A DNA stretch of 64,000 bases from an uncultured Bacteroides sp. GTDB lineage: Bacteria; Bacteroidota; Bacteroidia; Bacteroidales; Bacteroidaceae. Under the pieces are notes generated by a model. The model saw nothing but the letters and a program-made list of their open reading frames with translations. It ran no database searches and was not told the origin of the DNA. The stretch covers positions 1-64,000 of the forward strand of contig CAMQVH010000005.1 of assembly GCA_947038155.1 (NCBI GenBank), read 5' to 3'. Shown one piece after another: positions 17,649-26,165 of this stretch; position 1 is the first letter of the stretch; the number at the start of each line of letters is the position of its first letter. The translations under genes and the position numbers were made by a program.

Positions 17649-18623
17649 ATGGACAGTATCTCACTCATCAGAACTCCGATTGAAGCGGAACTGGCGGACT
17701 TTAAGAATCTTTTTGATAGTTCACTTTCCAGCTCGAATGCATTGCTCAACAGTGTCGTATCTCATATACGGCAGAGGAGTGGTAAGATGATGCGTCCTAT
17801 TCTTCTTCTGTTAGTAGCGCGCCTTTACGGTGCGGTCCGCCCTTCCACGCTTCATGCTGCTGTTTCTCTGGAACTGCTTCATACAGCCAGTCTGGTGCAC
17901 GATGACGTTGTAGACGAAAGTACCGAACGTCGCGGGCAACTCTCGGTGAATGCTATTTTTAATAATAAGGTAGCTGTGTTGACAGGCGACTATCTGTTGG
18001 CTACGAGCTTGGTTCATGCCGAACAGACGCACAGCCATCCTATCATCCAACTGGTGTCTTCATTGGGACAGGACCTTGCCGACGGTGAGTTGCTCCAACT
18101 CTCCAATGTAAGCAATCACAGTTTTTCCGAATCAGTTTATTTCGATGTCATCCGTAAGAAAACCGCCGCTCTTTTCGCTGCCTGCACAAAAGCTGCTGCT
18201 TTCTCGGTAGGAATGGGAGAGGAAGAGGCTGAATTTGCCCGTTTGTTGGGTGAATATATCGGCATTTGCTTCCAGATAAAAGACGATATATTCGACTATT
18301 TTGATAGCAAAGAAATAGGTAAGCCGACAGGCAATGATATGCTTGAAGGCAAGCTGACCCTGCCTGCCTTGTATGTGCTGAACAAAACGAAGGACAGCGT
18401 TGCGCAAGAGATTGCGCTCAAGGTGAAGGAAGGCACGGCTACTTCGGATGAAATAACCCGTTTGATTGAATATGTCAAAGAAAATGGTGGCATCGAATAT
18501 GCAATACTGACGATGAATGCGTATAAACAGAAAGCATTCGACCTGTTGGCTTCTCTGCCGGATTCGGATGTTTGCGTAGCGTTGCGTGCTTATTTAGAGT
18601 ATGTGGTAGATCGTGAGAAATGA
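17649..18623 (+). CDS. Polyprenyl diphosphate synthase (IspA/IspB family)
   Basis: Trans-prenyltransferase of 324 residues that would extend isopentenyl units into a long prenyl diphosphate, probably for menaquinone side chains. The first Asp-rich motif is DDVVD (85-89) and the second DDIFD (212-216); RQRSGKMMRP near 41-50 is the substrate-binding block. It is alone on the plus strand. Chain length cannot be fixed from sequence. Confidence 0.9.
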   Translation: MDSISLIRTPIEAELADFKNLFDSSLSSSNALLNSVVSHIRQRSGKMMRPILLLLVARLYGAVRPSTLHAAVSLELLHTASLVHDDVVDESTERRGQLSVNAIFNNKVAVLTGDYLLATSLVHAEQTHSHPIIQLVSSLGQDLADGELLQLSNVSNHSFSESVYFDVIRKKTAALFAACTKAAAFSVGMGEEEAEFARLLGEYIGICFQIKDDIFDYFDSKEIGKPTGNDMLEGKLTLPALYVLNKTKDSVAQEIALKVKEGTATSDEITRLIEYVKENGGIEYAILTMNAYKQKAFDLLASLPDSDVCVALRAYLEYVVDREK

Positions 18624-18746
18624 TTATTTCCGGTGCTTGTCGGGAGCAGATAGGGGAGTATGCCGAGAAAGAGATTCAGAGGATTAGAATTGAATCGTAA
18701 GGTTCTTATGTGTGTCTCCATCCTTCGCACTTCTATTAGATTTTAC

Positions 18747-18840
18747 AAAAAAAGCGTGAGAACTGTTGCCATGTATTTTCCTGAGTCTTCGGCAAGCCGT
18801 TATGATAATACGCAAGCATCAATCCCACGCTCCGTTCGCT
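18747..18840 (-). ncRNA. Candidate small structured RNA of unknown family
   Basis: No convincing protein lies in the 507-bp gap 18624-19129. On the minus strand a -7 box TACTTTTG (plus 18847-18854) is followed by about 94 nt that starts near GCGTGGGA (18830-18823) and ends with UUCUCACGC (to 18754) and seven U. The ends pair into an 8-bp closing stem, and inside, CUUGCGUAUU can pair with AAUAC-AUG-GCAA. Promoter, closed fold and U-run together look like a free-standing sRNA gene. It lacks the SRP core, and at about 94 nt is short for 6S RNA. Confidence 0.6.
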
Positions 18841-18846
18841 ATATAA

Positions 18847-18854
18847 CAAAAGTA
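18847..18854 (-). promoter_or_regulatory. -7 box of the candidate sRNA
   Basis: CAAAAGTA on plus reads TACTTTTG on minus. The predicted transcript start near 18840 fits the 5' side of the closing stem. No TTTG is seen at -33. Confidence 0.5.
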
Positions 18855-19048
18855 TATACATGAAGGTGTATGAGCCCCGTTTGCTTATTACCATTCATAA
18901 CTTTGGATTTTGCCGCATTTCAGGAAGTTGGTAATAAATGAAACATTCTCTAGTATAACTAGTTAACTATATTTTTTTCTCGCTGAATCACTTACAAGGA
19001 TAAGGAATTTTCTTGATTGCCTAATAACTATCTTTAGTTTTTCTTAAA

Positions 19049-19102
19049 TAAAAAATGCCGCGTCGGCTTCCGTAAGAACGGCAGCCAGCGCGGTGAGGCA
19101 TA
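19049..19102 (-). terminator. Terminator downstream of deoC
   Basis: On the minus strand AUGCC-UCACCGCGC pairs with GCG...CGGCAU around an inner stem, followed by a U-rich run (A-run at 19050-19055). It lies about 30 bp after the deoC stop. Confidence 0.75.
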
Positions 19103-19129
19103 TTTGATTGCTAATGTAGTCTTTGGTTT

Positions 19130-20032
19130 CTAGAAGAACTTGATTTCTTCGCCTTCGATATCCGAAAGCAACAGGTTGGCAAGGCGGCTGGTTCCCAGGC
19201 GGAACAGTCGGTTGTCCAGCCATTCTTCACCCAGCACTTCTTTGACAATGGTGTAATAAATAATCGCGTCGTTGACTGTGTTGATTCCGCCTGCCGGCTT
19301 GAAACCAATCTTGTTTCCTGTCTTCTGGTAGTATTCCCTGATGGCTTCGCACATCACATAAGCGGCTTCGGGAGTAGCGGCGGGCTGTTGCTTTCCTGTG
19401 GATGTCTTGATGAAATCCGCGCCTGAATACATGGATAGGATAGAGGCTTTTTTGATGTTGGAAGCACTCTTTAAAGCGCCTGTTTCGAGGATAACTTTGA
19501 GGTGGCGTTCCTTGCATACTTCTTTCAGTTCCTGTATCTCTTCGCACATACCTTCGTAGTCACCGCTCAGGAATTTGCCTATGGAGATTACAATATCTAT
19601 CTCGTCCGCACCATCTCCGATAGCCAGCGCAGTCTCTGCGACTTTAACTTCGATGAAGGTTTGGGAAGAGGGAAATCCGCCCGATACGCAAGCGATATTG
19701 ACACCGTCCACTTCCAGCGTATTCTTGACGATAGCGGCAAAATTAGGATAAACGCAGATAGCTGCGACATTCTTCAAATCGGGGTATTCATCGTCGAACT
19801 TATTGACTTTTTCCGTAAAGCGCATCACGCTTTCATCGCTGTCCGTGCTGTTCAAAGTCGTCAGGTCGATGCAGTTGAACAGGAATTTCTTAACTTCTTC
19901 CGTATTGTTTTCCGGCACTTTTTTTTCAATTAATTCGGCTACGCGCGCCTGAATGTCAGCATCGCTCAGGTTGGTATTGTACTTTGCCAATGCGGCTTCA
20001 TACTTGTTGGACCGTAGGCTATTCTCTTCCAT
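19130..20032 (-). CDS. deoC: Deoxyribose-phosphate aldolase
   Basis: Class I aldolase splitting 2-deoxyribose 5-phosphate into glyceraldehyde 3-phosphate and acetaldehyde in deoxynucleoside catabolism. The 300-residue protein has the TIM-barrel core from about residue 50; the Schiff-base lysine is Lys209 in DFIKTSTGK and the proton-relay Lys lies in GFKPAGG. The N-terminal 50 residues make it longer than the E. coli enzyme. It overlaps the MazG-like gene by 14 bp and is third in the dtd-mazG-deoC group. Confidence 0.95.
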   Translation of the reverse strand: MEENSLRSNKYEAALAKYNTNLSDADIQARVAELIEKKVPENNTEEVKKFLFNCIDLTTLNSTDSDESVMRFTEKVNKFDDEYPDLKNVAAICVYPNFAAIVKNTLEVDGVNIACVSGGFPSSQTFIEVKVAETALAIGDGADEIDIVISIGKFLSGDYEGMCEEIQELKEVCKERHLKVILETGALKSASNIKKASILSMYSGADFIKTSTGKQQPAATPEAAYVMCEAIREYYQKTGNKIGFKPAGGINTVNDAIIYYTIVKEVLGEEWLDNRLFRLGTSRLANLLLSDIEGEEIKFF

Positions 20033-20357
20033 GCTCTTTCAGTTTTGGGTTATTGATATGTCTTTGATTATCTCGTTTCGTTTTCTTGTCCATGCTCTTT
20101 TGCAGGGCAGCGGTGAGGTCTACGCCTGTCTGGTTGGCGATGCAGAGAAGCACCCAGAGTACGTCCGCTATCTCTTCGTCAAGGTTGTCTTTTTCTCCCT
20201 CTTTGAAGGATTGGTCGCCATATTTGCGTGCCATTACACGTGCCAGTTCACCTACTTCTTCCGTCAGGACCGCCATATTTGTCAATTCGCTGAAGTAGCG
20301 TACACCGTATGTCCTGACCCATTGGTCTACTTGTTTTTGAGCTTCTTCCAAAGTCAT
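20019..20357 (-). CDS. MazG-like nucleotide pyrophosphohydrolase
   Basis: All-alpha NTP pyrophosphatase of 112 residues, predicted to hydrolyse (possibly damaged) nucleoside triphosphates to monophosphates. The metal-binding motifs are EEVGELARV (about 33-41) and EEIADVLW (about 61-68). It is a single short MazG domain rather than the duplicated E. coli MazG. It starts 3 bp after dtd ends and overlaps deoC, so the three genes are coupled. Confidence 0.85.
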   Translation of the reverse strand: MTLEEAQKQVDQWVRTYGVRYFSELTNMAVLTEEVGELARVMARKYGDQSFKEGEKDNLDEEIADVLWVLLCIANQTGVDLTAALQKSMDKKTKRDNQRHINNPKLKEHGRE

Positions 20358-20360
20358 CTT

Positions 20361-20813
20361 TTACTCCTTGTTTTTAGTATCTATGCATATAGTAACAGGA
20401 CCGTCGTTCAAAAGTTCGACTTTCATGTCTGCCCCGAAGATTCCCGTGCCTATTTCTTTTCCCAATGCACTGCTCAAGTCCTTGCAAAATCGCTCGTAGA
20501 GTGGGATAGAAACTTCCGGCTTGGCTGCCTTGATATAAGAAGGGCGGTTCCCTTTTTTCGTAGAAGCGTGCAGGGTGAACTGGCTGACGACGAGAATCTC
20601 GCCTCCATCTTCTAAGATTGACTTATTCATAACCCCGTTTTCATCGTCGAAAATACGTAGGTTTATTATCTTTTTGCAGAGCCAGTCAATGTCTTCCTGC
20701 CCGTCGGCTTCCTCGATGCCGACCAATATCAACATTCCTTTTCCGATAGCTGATTTGCAGTTCCCTTCAATGGTCACTGATGCACGACTTACCCGTTGTA
20801 TAACTATTCGCAT
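20361..20813 (-). CDS. dtd: D-aminoacyl-tRNA deacylase
   Basis: Enzyme of 150 residues that removes D-amino acids wrongly attached to tRNA. It starts with the family N-terminus MRIVIQRVSRASV and has the conserved SQFTLHASTKKGNRPSY block and the cross-subunit GPVTI motif near the C-terminus. It is first in the dtd-mazG-deoC group. Confidence 0.94.
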   Translation of the reverse strand: MRIVIQRVSRASVTIEGNCKSAIGKGMLILVGIEEADGQEDIDWLCKKIINLRIFDDENGVMNKSILEDGGEILVVSQFTLHASTKKGNRPSYIKAAKPEVSIPLYERFCKDLSSALGKEIGTGIFGADMKVELLNDGPVTICIDTKNKE

Positions 20814-20845
20814 TGTTATTTATCTTATTTCATAATTACGAAAGG

Positions 20846-20853
20846 CAAATTTA
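20846..20853 (-). promoter_or_regulatory. -7 box for the dtd-mazG-deoC operon
   Basis: CAAATTTA on plus reads TAAATTTG on minus, 33 bp upstream of the dtd start. Confidence 0.45.
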
Positions 20854-20988
20854 CGAAATTCGGAAGAGAAAACGATGTATTGAAGGGAAAATATTATAGA
20901 ACTGTGCCGGAAGTTTCAACGGTAGAAATATAGCCCGGTTCTATTCTGCCAGTTTCTTATTTGATATCCGAGTGGTCTGCAGGCTTCT

Positions 20989-21043
20989 CCACCTTCCAGA
21001 AACAGGAGAGTGGAGTTGCCGGACTTATATCGAATCTGCGTTA
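20989..21043. repeat. Degenerate copy of a dispersed intergenic repeat
   Basis: A segment TCTCCACCTTCCAGAA followed by AGGAGAGT, and TTATATCGAATCTGCGTTA at 21025-21043, lies directly after the uvrC stop. The last 19 bases closely match the right arm of the inverted repeat at 30906-30924, and the first part matches the hairpin at 32683-32706. The three look like pieces of one repeat family. Confidence 0.6.
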
Positions 21044-21044
21044 T

Positions 21045-22886
21045 TTATTTTCGGCTTGTGTCATCGTTCAATCCCACTTTTACGGTCTTGGCTTTCGCTT
21101 CTCCAATGATAGCGGCAATCTCCTCCAAAGAGGCTTCTTTTATCCGTTTTACGCTCTTAAACTCTTTCAAAAGGGCGGTTTTCGTCTTTTCTCCGATTCC
21201 CTTGATGCTATCCAGTGCGGACGCAACTTGTCGTTTGCTGCGTTTATCACGATGGAAACTGATGGCAAAACGGTGCACCTCATCCTGAATCTGCGTCAGC
21301 AGACGGAACAACGGACTATGCTGCTTGATACCGATAGTCTGTGGCGGAAATCCGAAAAGCAGTTCTGATGTGCGGTGGCGATTGTCTTTCGCCAATCCTG
21401 CAATAGGAATATTAAGGTTTAGCTCGTCTTCAATAACCTCTCTGACAACTTCCATTTGCCCTTTTCCACCATCGGTGATAATAAGGTCGGGCAGTGGGGA
21501 GTTTTCTTCAATAGCGCGTTGATAACGCCTTCTGACAACCTCCTTCATGGAAGCGTAATCATCCGGTCCCACAACCGTCTTTATATTGTATTTCCGGTAG
21601 TCTTTCTTCGATGGTTTCGCCTTTTTGAATACAACGCATGCCGCTACCGCATCCGCCCCCTGTATGTTTGAGTTATCGAAACATTCAATCTGCAAAGGCG
21701 GTTTGTCTAAGTGTAGTTCCTGTTGTATCTCCTTCATCAGGCGCATACTTCTCTGCTCAGGATTCAGTTTTTCCGCCTGCTTCAGCCGGTCGGCCTTGTA
21801 TTGCTTCACGTTTAAGATGGATAGTTCCAGCAACTTCTTCTTATCTCCCCGCTGTGGAACGGTAAATACGACATTATTTAACTCCAAATCGAGTTCAAAA
21901 GGCACTATGATCTCTCTGGATTGGCTTTTGTAGCGTTCCCGCATTTCAATAATACCAAGCGTCAAAAGCTCCTCTTTCGATTCGTTCAGCTTCTTTTTAT
22001 ATTCGAATGTGAAAGCCTGATTGATGGCACCGTTTGTGATATGCAGATAATTGATGAAAGCCGAATTAGCCTCGTCCTCTTCGATAGAGAACACGTCGAT
22101 ATTATGTAATACAGAACTTACCACCTCGGATTTCGAACGGTAATTCTCTATCAGCAGATATTTCTCTTTCACTTTCTGCGCCTCTTCAAACTTCATTTCG
22201 GCTGCCAATGCCTGCATCTTTTCCAGTAGTATACGACTGATGTCTTGTGTATTTCCTTTCAGGATTTCCTTGATTTCATCGATGTTTTTAAGATAATCTT
22301 CGTGTGATTGCAACCCGATACAGGGACCTGCGCAGTTCTTGATATGATATTCCAGACATACGTTGAACTTCCCCGCCCGTATATTCTCCGGACTCAGGTT
22401 CAGATTGCAAGTGCGTAAGGGATACAGATGTTTTATCAAATCCAGTACCGCATACATAGACGGGATATGACTATACGGTCCATAATAAGAAGAACCGTTT
22501 CTGATAATTTTTCTGGTTCGGAAAATCCGGGGAAAATACTCGTTTTGTACACAGATAGAAGGATATGTCTTGTCGTCCTTCAGCAGGACATTGTAACGTG
22601 GCTTATACTTCTTTATCAGATTATTCTCCAGCAGCAATGCGTCTTCTTCCGTATTGACTACGATATAGCGTATATCGGCAATCTTGCTGACAAGCACTCG
22701 CGTCTTTCCCGGTTCGTGCTCCTTGCTGAAATAGGAGTAGACTCTTTTCTTTAGATTTTTCGCCTTTCCAACGTAGATAATCGTCCCTTCCGTATTCAGG
22801 TATTGGTAGATGCCCGGCTTCTCCGGGAGGTTGGCTACGATTCCTTTTAAATATTCATTGGTTCTGCTTTCCATTTCTGCATTCAT
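21045..22886 (-). CDS. uvrC: Excinuclease ABC subunit C
   Basis: Nuclease of nucleotide excision repair that cuts both sides of a lesion after UvrAB binding. I chose the ATG at 22886 (MNAEMESRTN, 613 residues), because the longer in-frame start at 22934 falls inside the apt terminator. Domains: GIY-YIG nuclease (KPGIYQYLNTEGTIIYVGKAK) at the N-terminus, a UVR UvrB-binding motif near 200-235, the RNase H-like UvrC domain with ECFDNSNIQG and ITDGGKGQ, and a C-terminal helix-hairpin-helix region (SIKGIGEKTKTALL). Confidence 0.95.
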   Translation of the reverse strand: MNAEMESRTNEYLKGIVANLPEKPGIYQYLNTEGTIIYVGKAKNLKKRVYSYFSKEHEPGKTRVLVSKIADIRYIVVNTEEDALLLENNLIKKYKPRYNVLLKDDKTYPSICVQNEYFPRIFRTRKIIRNGSSYYGPYSHIPSMYAVLDLIKHLYPLRTCNLNLSPENIRAGKFNVCLEYHIKNCAGPCIGLQSHEDYLKNIDEIKEILKGNTQDISRILLEKMQALAAEMKFEEAQKVKEKYLLIENYRSKSEVVSSVLHNIDVFSIEEDEANSAFINYLHITNGAINQAFTFEYKKKLNESKEELLTLGIIEMRERYKSQSREIIVPFELDLELNNVVFTVPQRGDKKKLLELSILNVKQYKADRLKQAEKLNPEQRSMRLMKEIQQELHLDKPPLQIECFDNSNIQGADAVAACVVFKKAKPSKKDYRKYNIKTVVGPDDYASMKEVVRRRYQRAIEENSPLPDLIITDGGKGQMEVVREVIEDELNLNIPIAGLAKDNRHRTSELLFGFPPQTIGIKQHSPLFRLLTQIQDEVHRFAISFHRDKRSKRQVASALDSIKGIGEKTKTALLKEFKSVKRIKEASLEEIAAIIGEAKAKTVKVGLNDDTSRK

Positions 22887-22915
22887 GATCGTTAGTGCTG
22901 AGGGATATCTAAAAT

Positions 22916-22943
22916 AAAAAAAGGCGTAGTTCAACTACGCCTT
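22916..22943 (-). terminator. Terminator between apt and uvrC
   Basis: AAGGCGTAGTT (22921-22931) and AACTACGCCTT (22933-22943) form an 11-bp stem with a one-base centre, followed on the minus strand by a U-run (A-run 22916-22922). It ends the apt message 30 bp before the uvrC start. Confidence 0.8.
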
Positions 22944-22962
22944 GCAAATATAATCAAATCCT

Positions 22963-23487
22963 TTATAAAGACAATACGGATTCTACTTCTACATCATCTC
23001 CGAATACAGATTTACCATTCAGGTCTTTCAATTCGATGATGAAGTTCACATATACTTTCTTTGGTTTCAGCTTCCTTACCAGTTCGCAGGCTGCTTTCAT
23101 GGTGCCGCCTGTTGCCAGTAAGTCATCGTGTAGGAGAACTACGTCGTTTTCATCCAATGCGTCTTTATGTATTTGCACAGTGTCCTTTCCGTATTCCTTG
23201 TCATAGCTTTCTTCAAGCGTTTCGGCAGGAAGTTTGCCGGGCTTGCGGATAGGGATGAAGCCTGCGTTCAGTCGGGTAGCCAGGATAGGTCCCATGATGA
23301 AACCTCTTGATTCTATGCCTACCACTTTGGTGATGCCTTTATCCTTATACATTTCATACATGACGTTCGATAATTCCTGCAGGCACCATGGGTCTTTGAA
23401 TAAAGTGGTGACATCATAGAACAGGATTCCGGGAATAGGAAAATTTGGTATTTCCCGAATGCTTTTAATCAGCGTTTCTTTGCTCAT
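22963..23487 (-). CDS. apt: Adenine phosphoribosyltransferase
   Basis: Purine salvage enzyme converting adenine and PRPP to AMP; cytoplasmic. The 174-residue product (ATG at 23487; another ATG lies two codons upstream) has the PRPP-binding loop VVLLHDDLLATGGTMKAA and the family blocks GIESRGFIMGP and RKPGKLP. It lies 56 bp after mnmG with the parS-like palindrome between. Confidence 0.95.
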   Translation of the reverse strand: MSKETLIKSIREIPNFPIPGILFYDVTTLFKDPWCLQELSNVMYEMYKDKGITKVVGIESRGFIMGPILATRLNAGFIPIRKPGKLPAETLEESYDKEYGKDTVQIHKDALDENDVVLLHDDLLATGGTMKAACELVRKLKPKKVYVNFIIELKDLNGKSVFGDDVEVESVLSL

Positions 23488-23520
23488 AATCATTGAATTA
23501 TATCGTTTATTTAAATGCTT

Positions 23521-23536
23521 TGTTTCACGTGAAACG
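23521..23536. promoter_or_regulatory. parS-like ParB-binding site
   Basis: The sequence TGTTTCACGTGAAACG matches the bacterial chromosomal parS consensus TGTTTCACGTGAAACA at 15 of 16 positions. It lies 7 bp after the mnmG stop, in the short gap before apt. Chromosomal parS sites cluster near the replication origin in most bacteria studied, so this may mark the ori-proximal region. No parA or parB gene is in the window. Confidence 0.75.
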
Positions 23537-23543
23537 TTGTAGG

Positions 23544-25430
23544 CTATCGTCCGGAAAGCACCAGTAATACGTTGATGTCACTTGGCGATACTCCCGGGAT
23601 TCTGCTTGCTTGGGCAATCGTTTCCGGATCTATCTTTGTCAGCTTTTGCCGGGCTTCGGTCGATAAAGATTGGATGGAAGCATAATCAAATTTGCCTTTA
23701 ATCTTGATGCTTTCCAGTCTTGCCAGTTTCTCTGCTATCATTCGTTCTCTGTCGATATATCCTTGATATTTGATTAGAATTTCGGCAGCTTCAAGAATCT
23801 CTTCTTTACGCTTTTGGTTGGATTCAGTCGCTTTATCCAGTTCGCGTTGAAATGCCAGCACATATTTCGAGATATTTTCAATTGTCACTTGCGGGCGATT
23901 CAGAATTTCTATCAGTTTGCATCCTTGGCGTAGGGGAGTCGTCCCTATCTTCTCGAGGGCATCATTAATTAATGCCGGTTTCATCGAATAACTGTGTGCG
24001 AAAGAAACAATTTGTTCCACTGCTTCCTTTTTCCCTTTCATTAATTGGTAGCGGTCTTCCTTTGCCAATCCGAGTTTATAGGCTCGTTCGGTCAGGCGCA
24101 TATCGGCATCGTCCATACGTAGCAAGATACGATATTCTGCGCGTGAAGTAAACATCCGGTAAGGCTCGTCGACGCCTTTGGTTACCAAGTCATCGATTAA
24201 TACGCCGATATATGCTTCATTGCGTGCCAGTGTGAAGGCTTCGCCACCGTGGCAATTGATATGTGCATTGATTCCGGCTATCAATCCTTGTCCGCCTGCT
24301 TCTTCGTATCCGGTAGTACCGTTTACTTGTCCGGCAAAGAATAAATTCCCGATAATCTTCGATTCCAACGTGTGCTTTAACTGCGTCGGGTCGAAATAGT
24401 CATATTCAATCGCATATCCCGGACGATAGATAACCATATCTTTGAAGGCCGGTATTTTCTTTAAAGCGGCAATTTGTATGTCCATCGGAAGCGAGGAAGA
24501 GAATCCGTTGAGATACAACTCCTGTGTAGTTTCGCCTTCCGGTTCGAGGAACAATTGATGCTGTGTCTTGTCGGGGAAAGTTACAATCTTCGTTTCAATG
24601 CTTGGACAATAACGTGGCCCGATACTTTGAATTTGTCCGTTGAATAGGGGAGAATCCGGCAGTCCGTCACGTAGAATCTGATGTACCTCTTCATTAGTAT
24701 AGCATGTCCAGCATTGCAGTTGCTTCAAGTGGCGTACACTGGTATCCATGAAAGAGAATTTGTGAAAGTCACATTCACCGTCCTGCGTTTCCATCTGATC
24801 GAAATGAACGCTGCGCGCATCGATTCGTACCGGGGTTCCGGTTTTCATCCTTCCGTAAGTGATGCCGTGGCGGGCGATGGATTCGGTTAATTTGTAAGAA
24901 GCCGGTTCTGCCATTCTTCCGCCCGGCAACTGGTGGCGTCCTATGTGCATCAGTCCGTTGAGGAAAGTTCCTGCGGTGAGGACAACACATTTTGCCTTGA
25001 AGGTGACACCCCATGCGGTAACCAGTCCGGTCACTGTGCCGTCTTCAACAAGAAGCTCGCATACGGTATCCTGCCAGATATGAAGGTTGGGCGTATTTTC
25101 CAGTCTCTCCCGCCAAGACCAGATAAACTTTGCGCGGTCGCATTGGGCACGGGGGCTCCACATGGCGGGACCTTTCGAGCGATTCAGTATTCGGAACTGG
25201 ATCGCTGTTTCGTCTGTCACCAATCCCATCTGTCCGCCCAGCGCATCTATTTCACGTACAATTTGTCCTTTGGCGATTCCACCCACGGCAGGGTTGCAGC
25301 TCATCTGTCCAATCTTGTTCATGTCCATCGTAATGAGACAAGTCTTGGAACCTAAATTTGCAGCAGCGGCTGCTGCTTCGCAACCGGCATGTCCGGCACC
25401 AATTACAATTACGTCGTACTTAAAATCCAT
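23544..25430 (-). CDS. mnmG: tRNA uridine-34 5-carboxymethylaminomethyl modification enzyme
   Basis: FAD-dependent enzyme that, with MnmE, installs the carboxymethylaminomethyl group on wobble uridine; MnmD (2023-2772) acts later in the same pathway. I chose the ATG at 25430 (MDFKYDVIVIGAG, 628 residues). It shows the dinucleotide-binding GAGHAGCEAA near the N-terminus and the family signatures GPRYCPSIE and GQVNGTTGYEEAGGQG. It has its own -7 box at 25458-25465. Confidence 0.96.
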   Translation of the reverse strand: MDFKYDVIVIGAGHAGCEAAAAAANLGSKTCLITMDMNKIGQMSCNPAVGGIAKGQIVREIDALGGQMGLVTDETAIQFRILNRSKGPAMWSPRAQCDRAKFIWSWRERLENTPNLHIWQDTVCELLVEDGTVTGLVTAWGVTFKAKCVVLTAGTFLNGLMHIGRHQLPGGRMAEPASYKLTESIARHGITYGRMKTGTPVRIDARSVHFDQMETQDGECDFHKFSFMDTSVRHLKQLQCWTCYTNEEVHQILRDGLPDSPLFNGQIQSIGPRYCPSIETKIVTFPDKTQHQLFLEPEGETTQELYLNGFSSSLPMDIQIAALKKIPAFKDMVIYRPGYAIEYDYFDPTQLKHTLESKIIGNLFFAGQVNGTTGYEEAGGQGLIAGINAHINCHGGEAFTLARNEAYIGVLIDDLVTKGVDEPYRMFTSRAEYRILLRMDDADMRLTERAYKLGLAKEDRYQLMKGKKEAVEQIVSFAHSYSMKPALINDALEKIGTTPLRQGCKLIEILNRPQVTIENISKYVLAFQRELDKATESNQKRKEEILEAAEILIKYQGYIDRERMIAEKLARLESIKIKGKFDYASIQSLSTEARQKLTKIDPETIAQASRIPGVSPSDINVLLVLSGR

Positions 25431-25457
25431 TCCTATCTTATTTATTATCAAACGCTG

Positions 25458-25465
25458 CAAAGTTA
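25458..25465 (-). promoter_or_regulatory. -7 box for mnmG
   Basis: CAAAGTTA on plus reads TAACTTTG on minus, 28 bp upstream of the chosen ATG. It supports the start at 25430 over an in-frame start at 25460, which would lie inside the promoter. Confidence 0.5.
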
Positions 25466-25792
25466 CGGAAAAGTTGCGAGACTTGTATCTTCAACCTGTT
25501 TTTGCTTCTGAAAATCCGGGGAGGAATCCGGCTTGACTGAAAAAACGCCGTAGTTTTGGGTTAGAAATATGCAGATTGTTCGAAAATAGGGTGCTTATTG
25601 GTTTTTGTGATTGCATGTTTTGGGATAGAATGGTAATAGATTGTGTTTTAAGTACCCTGTTTTGCTTTCTTTTTGTTAGTTGTGTGCTTGCTCGATTATG
25701 AGTGCAACTAGAAAGTAAAAAGGAAAGATTTGTTAAAAGGACGGACTGTTGTGGGGATAAACGTGAGGTTTGCACTCAAAATCTACCCTACG

Positions 25793-25876
25793 TCTTGACA
25801 TAAGTCAAGAAAATAAGTCTGAATGTAATTTTTTGTATGATGGCTTTTGTTGTTTTCGCAAACAGCTATACCTTTG
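25793..25876 (+). promoter_or_regulatory. Strong Bacteroides promoter with an upstream palindrome
   Basis: TTTG (25846-25849), a 19-bp spacer and TACCTTTG (25869-25876) fit the Bacteroides consensus very well; a transcript should start near 25883. About 35 bp upstream of the -33 box is the palindrome TCTTGAC-ATAA-GTCAAGA (25793-25810), a plausible operator. The stretch 25466-25792 before it shows no gene. Confidence 0.7.
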
Positions 25877-25882
25877 CAGTGT

Positions 25883-26117
25883 AGTTGTGAAACTACTTAT
25901 ATTTTAGGTATTAGAAAAAGGTAATAATTGAAAGGTATTAGTTTCTAGAATTAAGGTATTAGATTTTAAGATTAGTTTTTAGGAAAAAGATTGTTTTGAT
26001 TAGGTATTAGGAAAAAAGATGTTTTCAGGTAAAGAGTAAATGAAAGATGGAGAAAAAGAAGAATCCCATTTATGGGGATTCTTTAAAGGTGGAGCGGAAT
26101 GATTCGCTCTTTTTTTG
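25883..26117 (+). ncRNA. Candidate non-coding transcript with GGTATTAG repeats
   Basis: The promoter above drives a region with no convincing gene. The 5' end folds into GUAGUU-GUGA-AACUAC (25881-25896). The body is rich in A, G and T and repeats GGTATTAG at 25907, 25934, 25955 and 26003, with further GATTAG copies between. It ends in two hairpins (26058-26084, and GAGCG/CGCTC at 26092-26109) and eight T. The small ORF at 26047-26268 runs through this terminator and is not credible. It converges on the DUF3791-DUF3990 module. Confidence 0.5.
26092..26117 (+). terminator. Terminator of the candidate non-coding transcript
   Basis: GAGCG (26092-26096) and CGCTC (26105-26109) form a stem with an 8-nt loop, followed by eight T (26110-26117). 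A second hairpin, AAGAATCCC with GGGGATTCTT (26058-26084), lies just before it. Confidence 0.75.
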
Positions 26118-26165
26118 TGCCTTTTTGCAGAATCCTGATTTTATTATGATAGGCGTTTATGATTT

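Noticed and set aside
18747-18840. SRP (4.5S) RNA or 6S RNA identity for the sRNA candidate
   Set aside because: The conserved SRP loop sequence is absent, and at about 94 nt it is short for 6S; left as unknown.
18660-18863. 67-codon plus-strand frame
   Set aside because: It overlaps the sRNA candidate, has no recognisable domain and no promoter on its strand.
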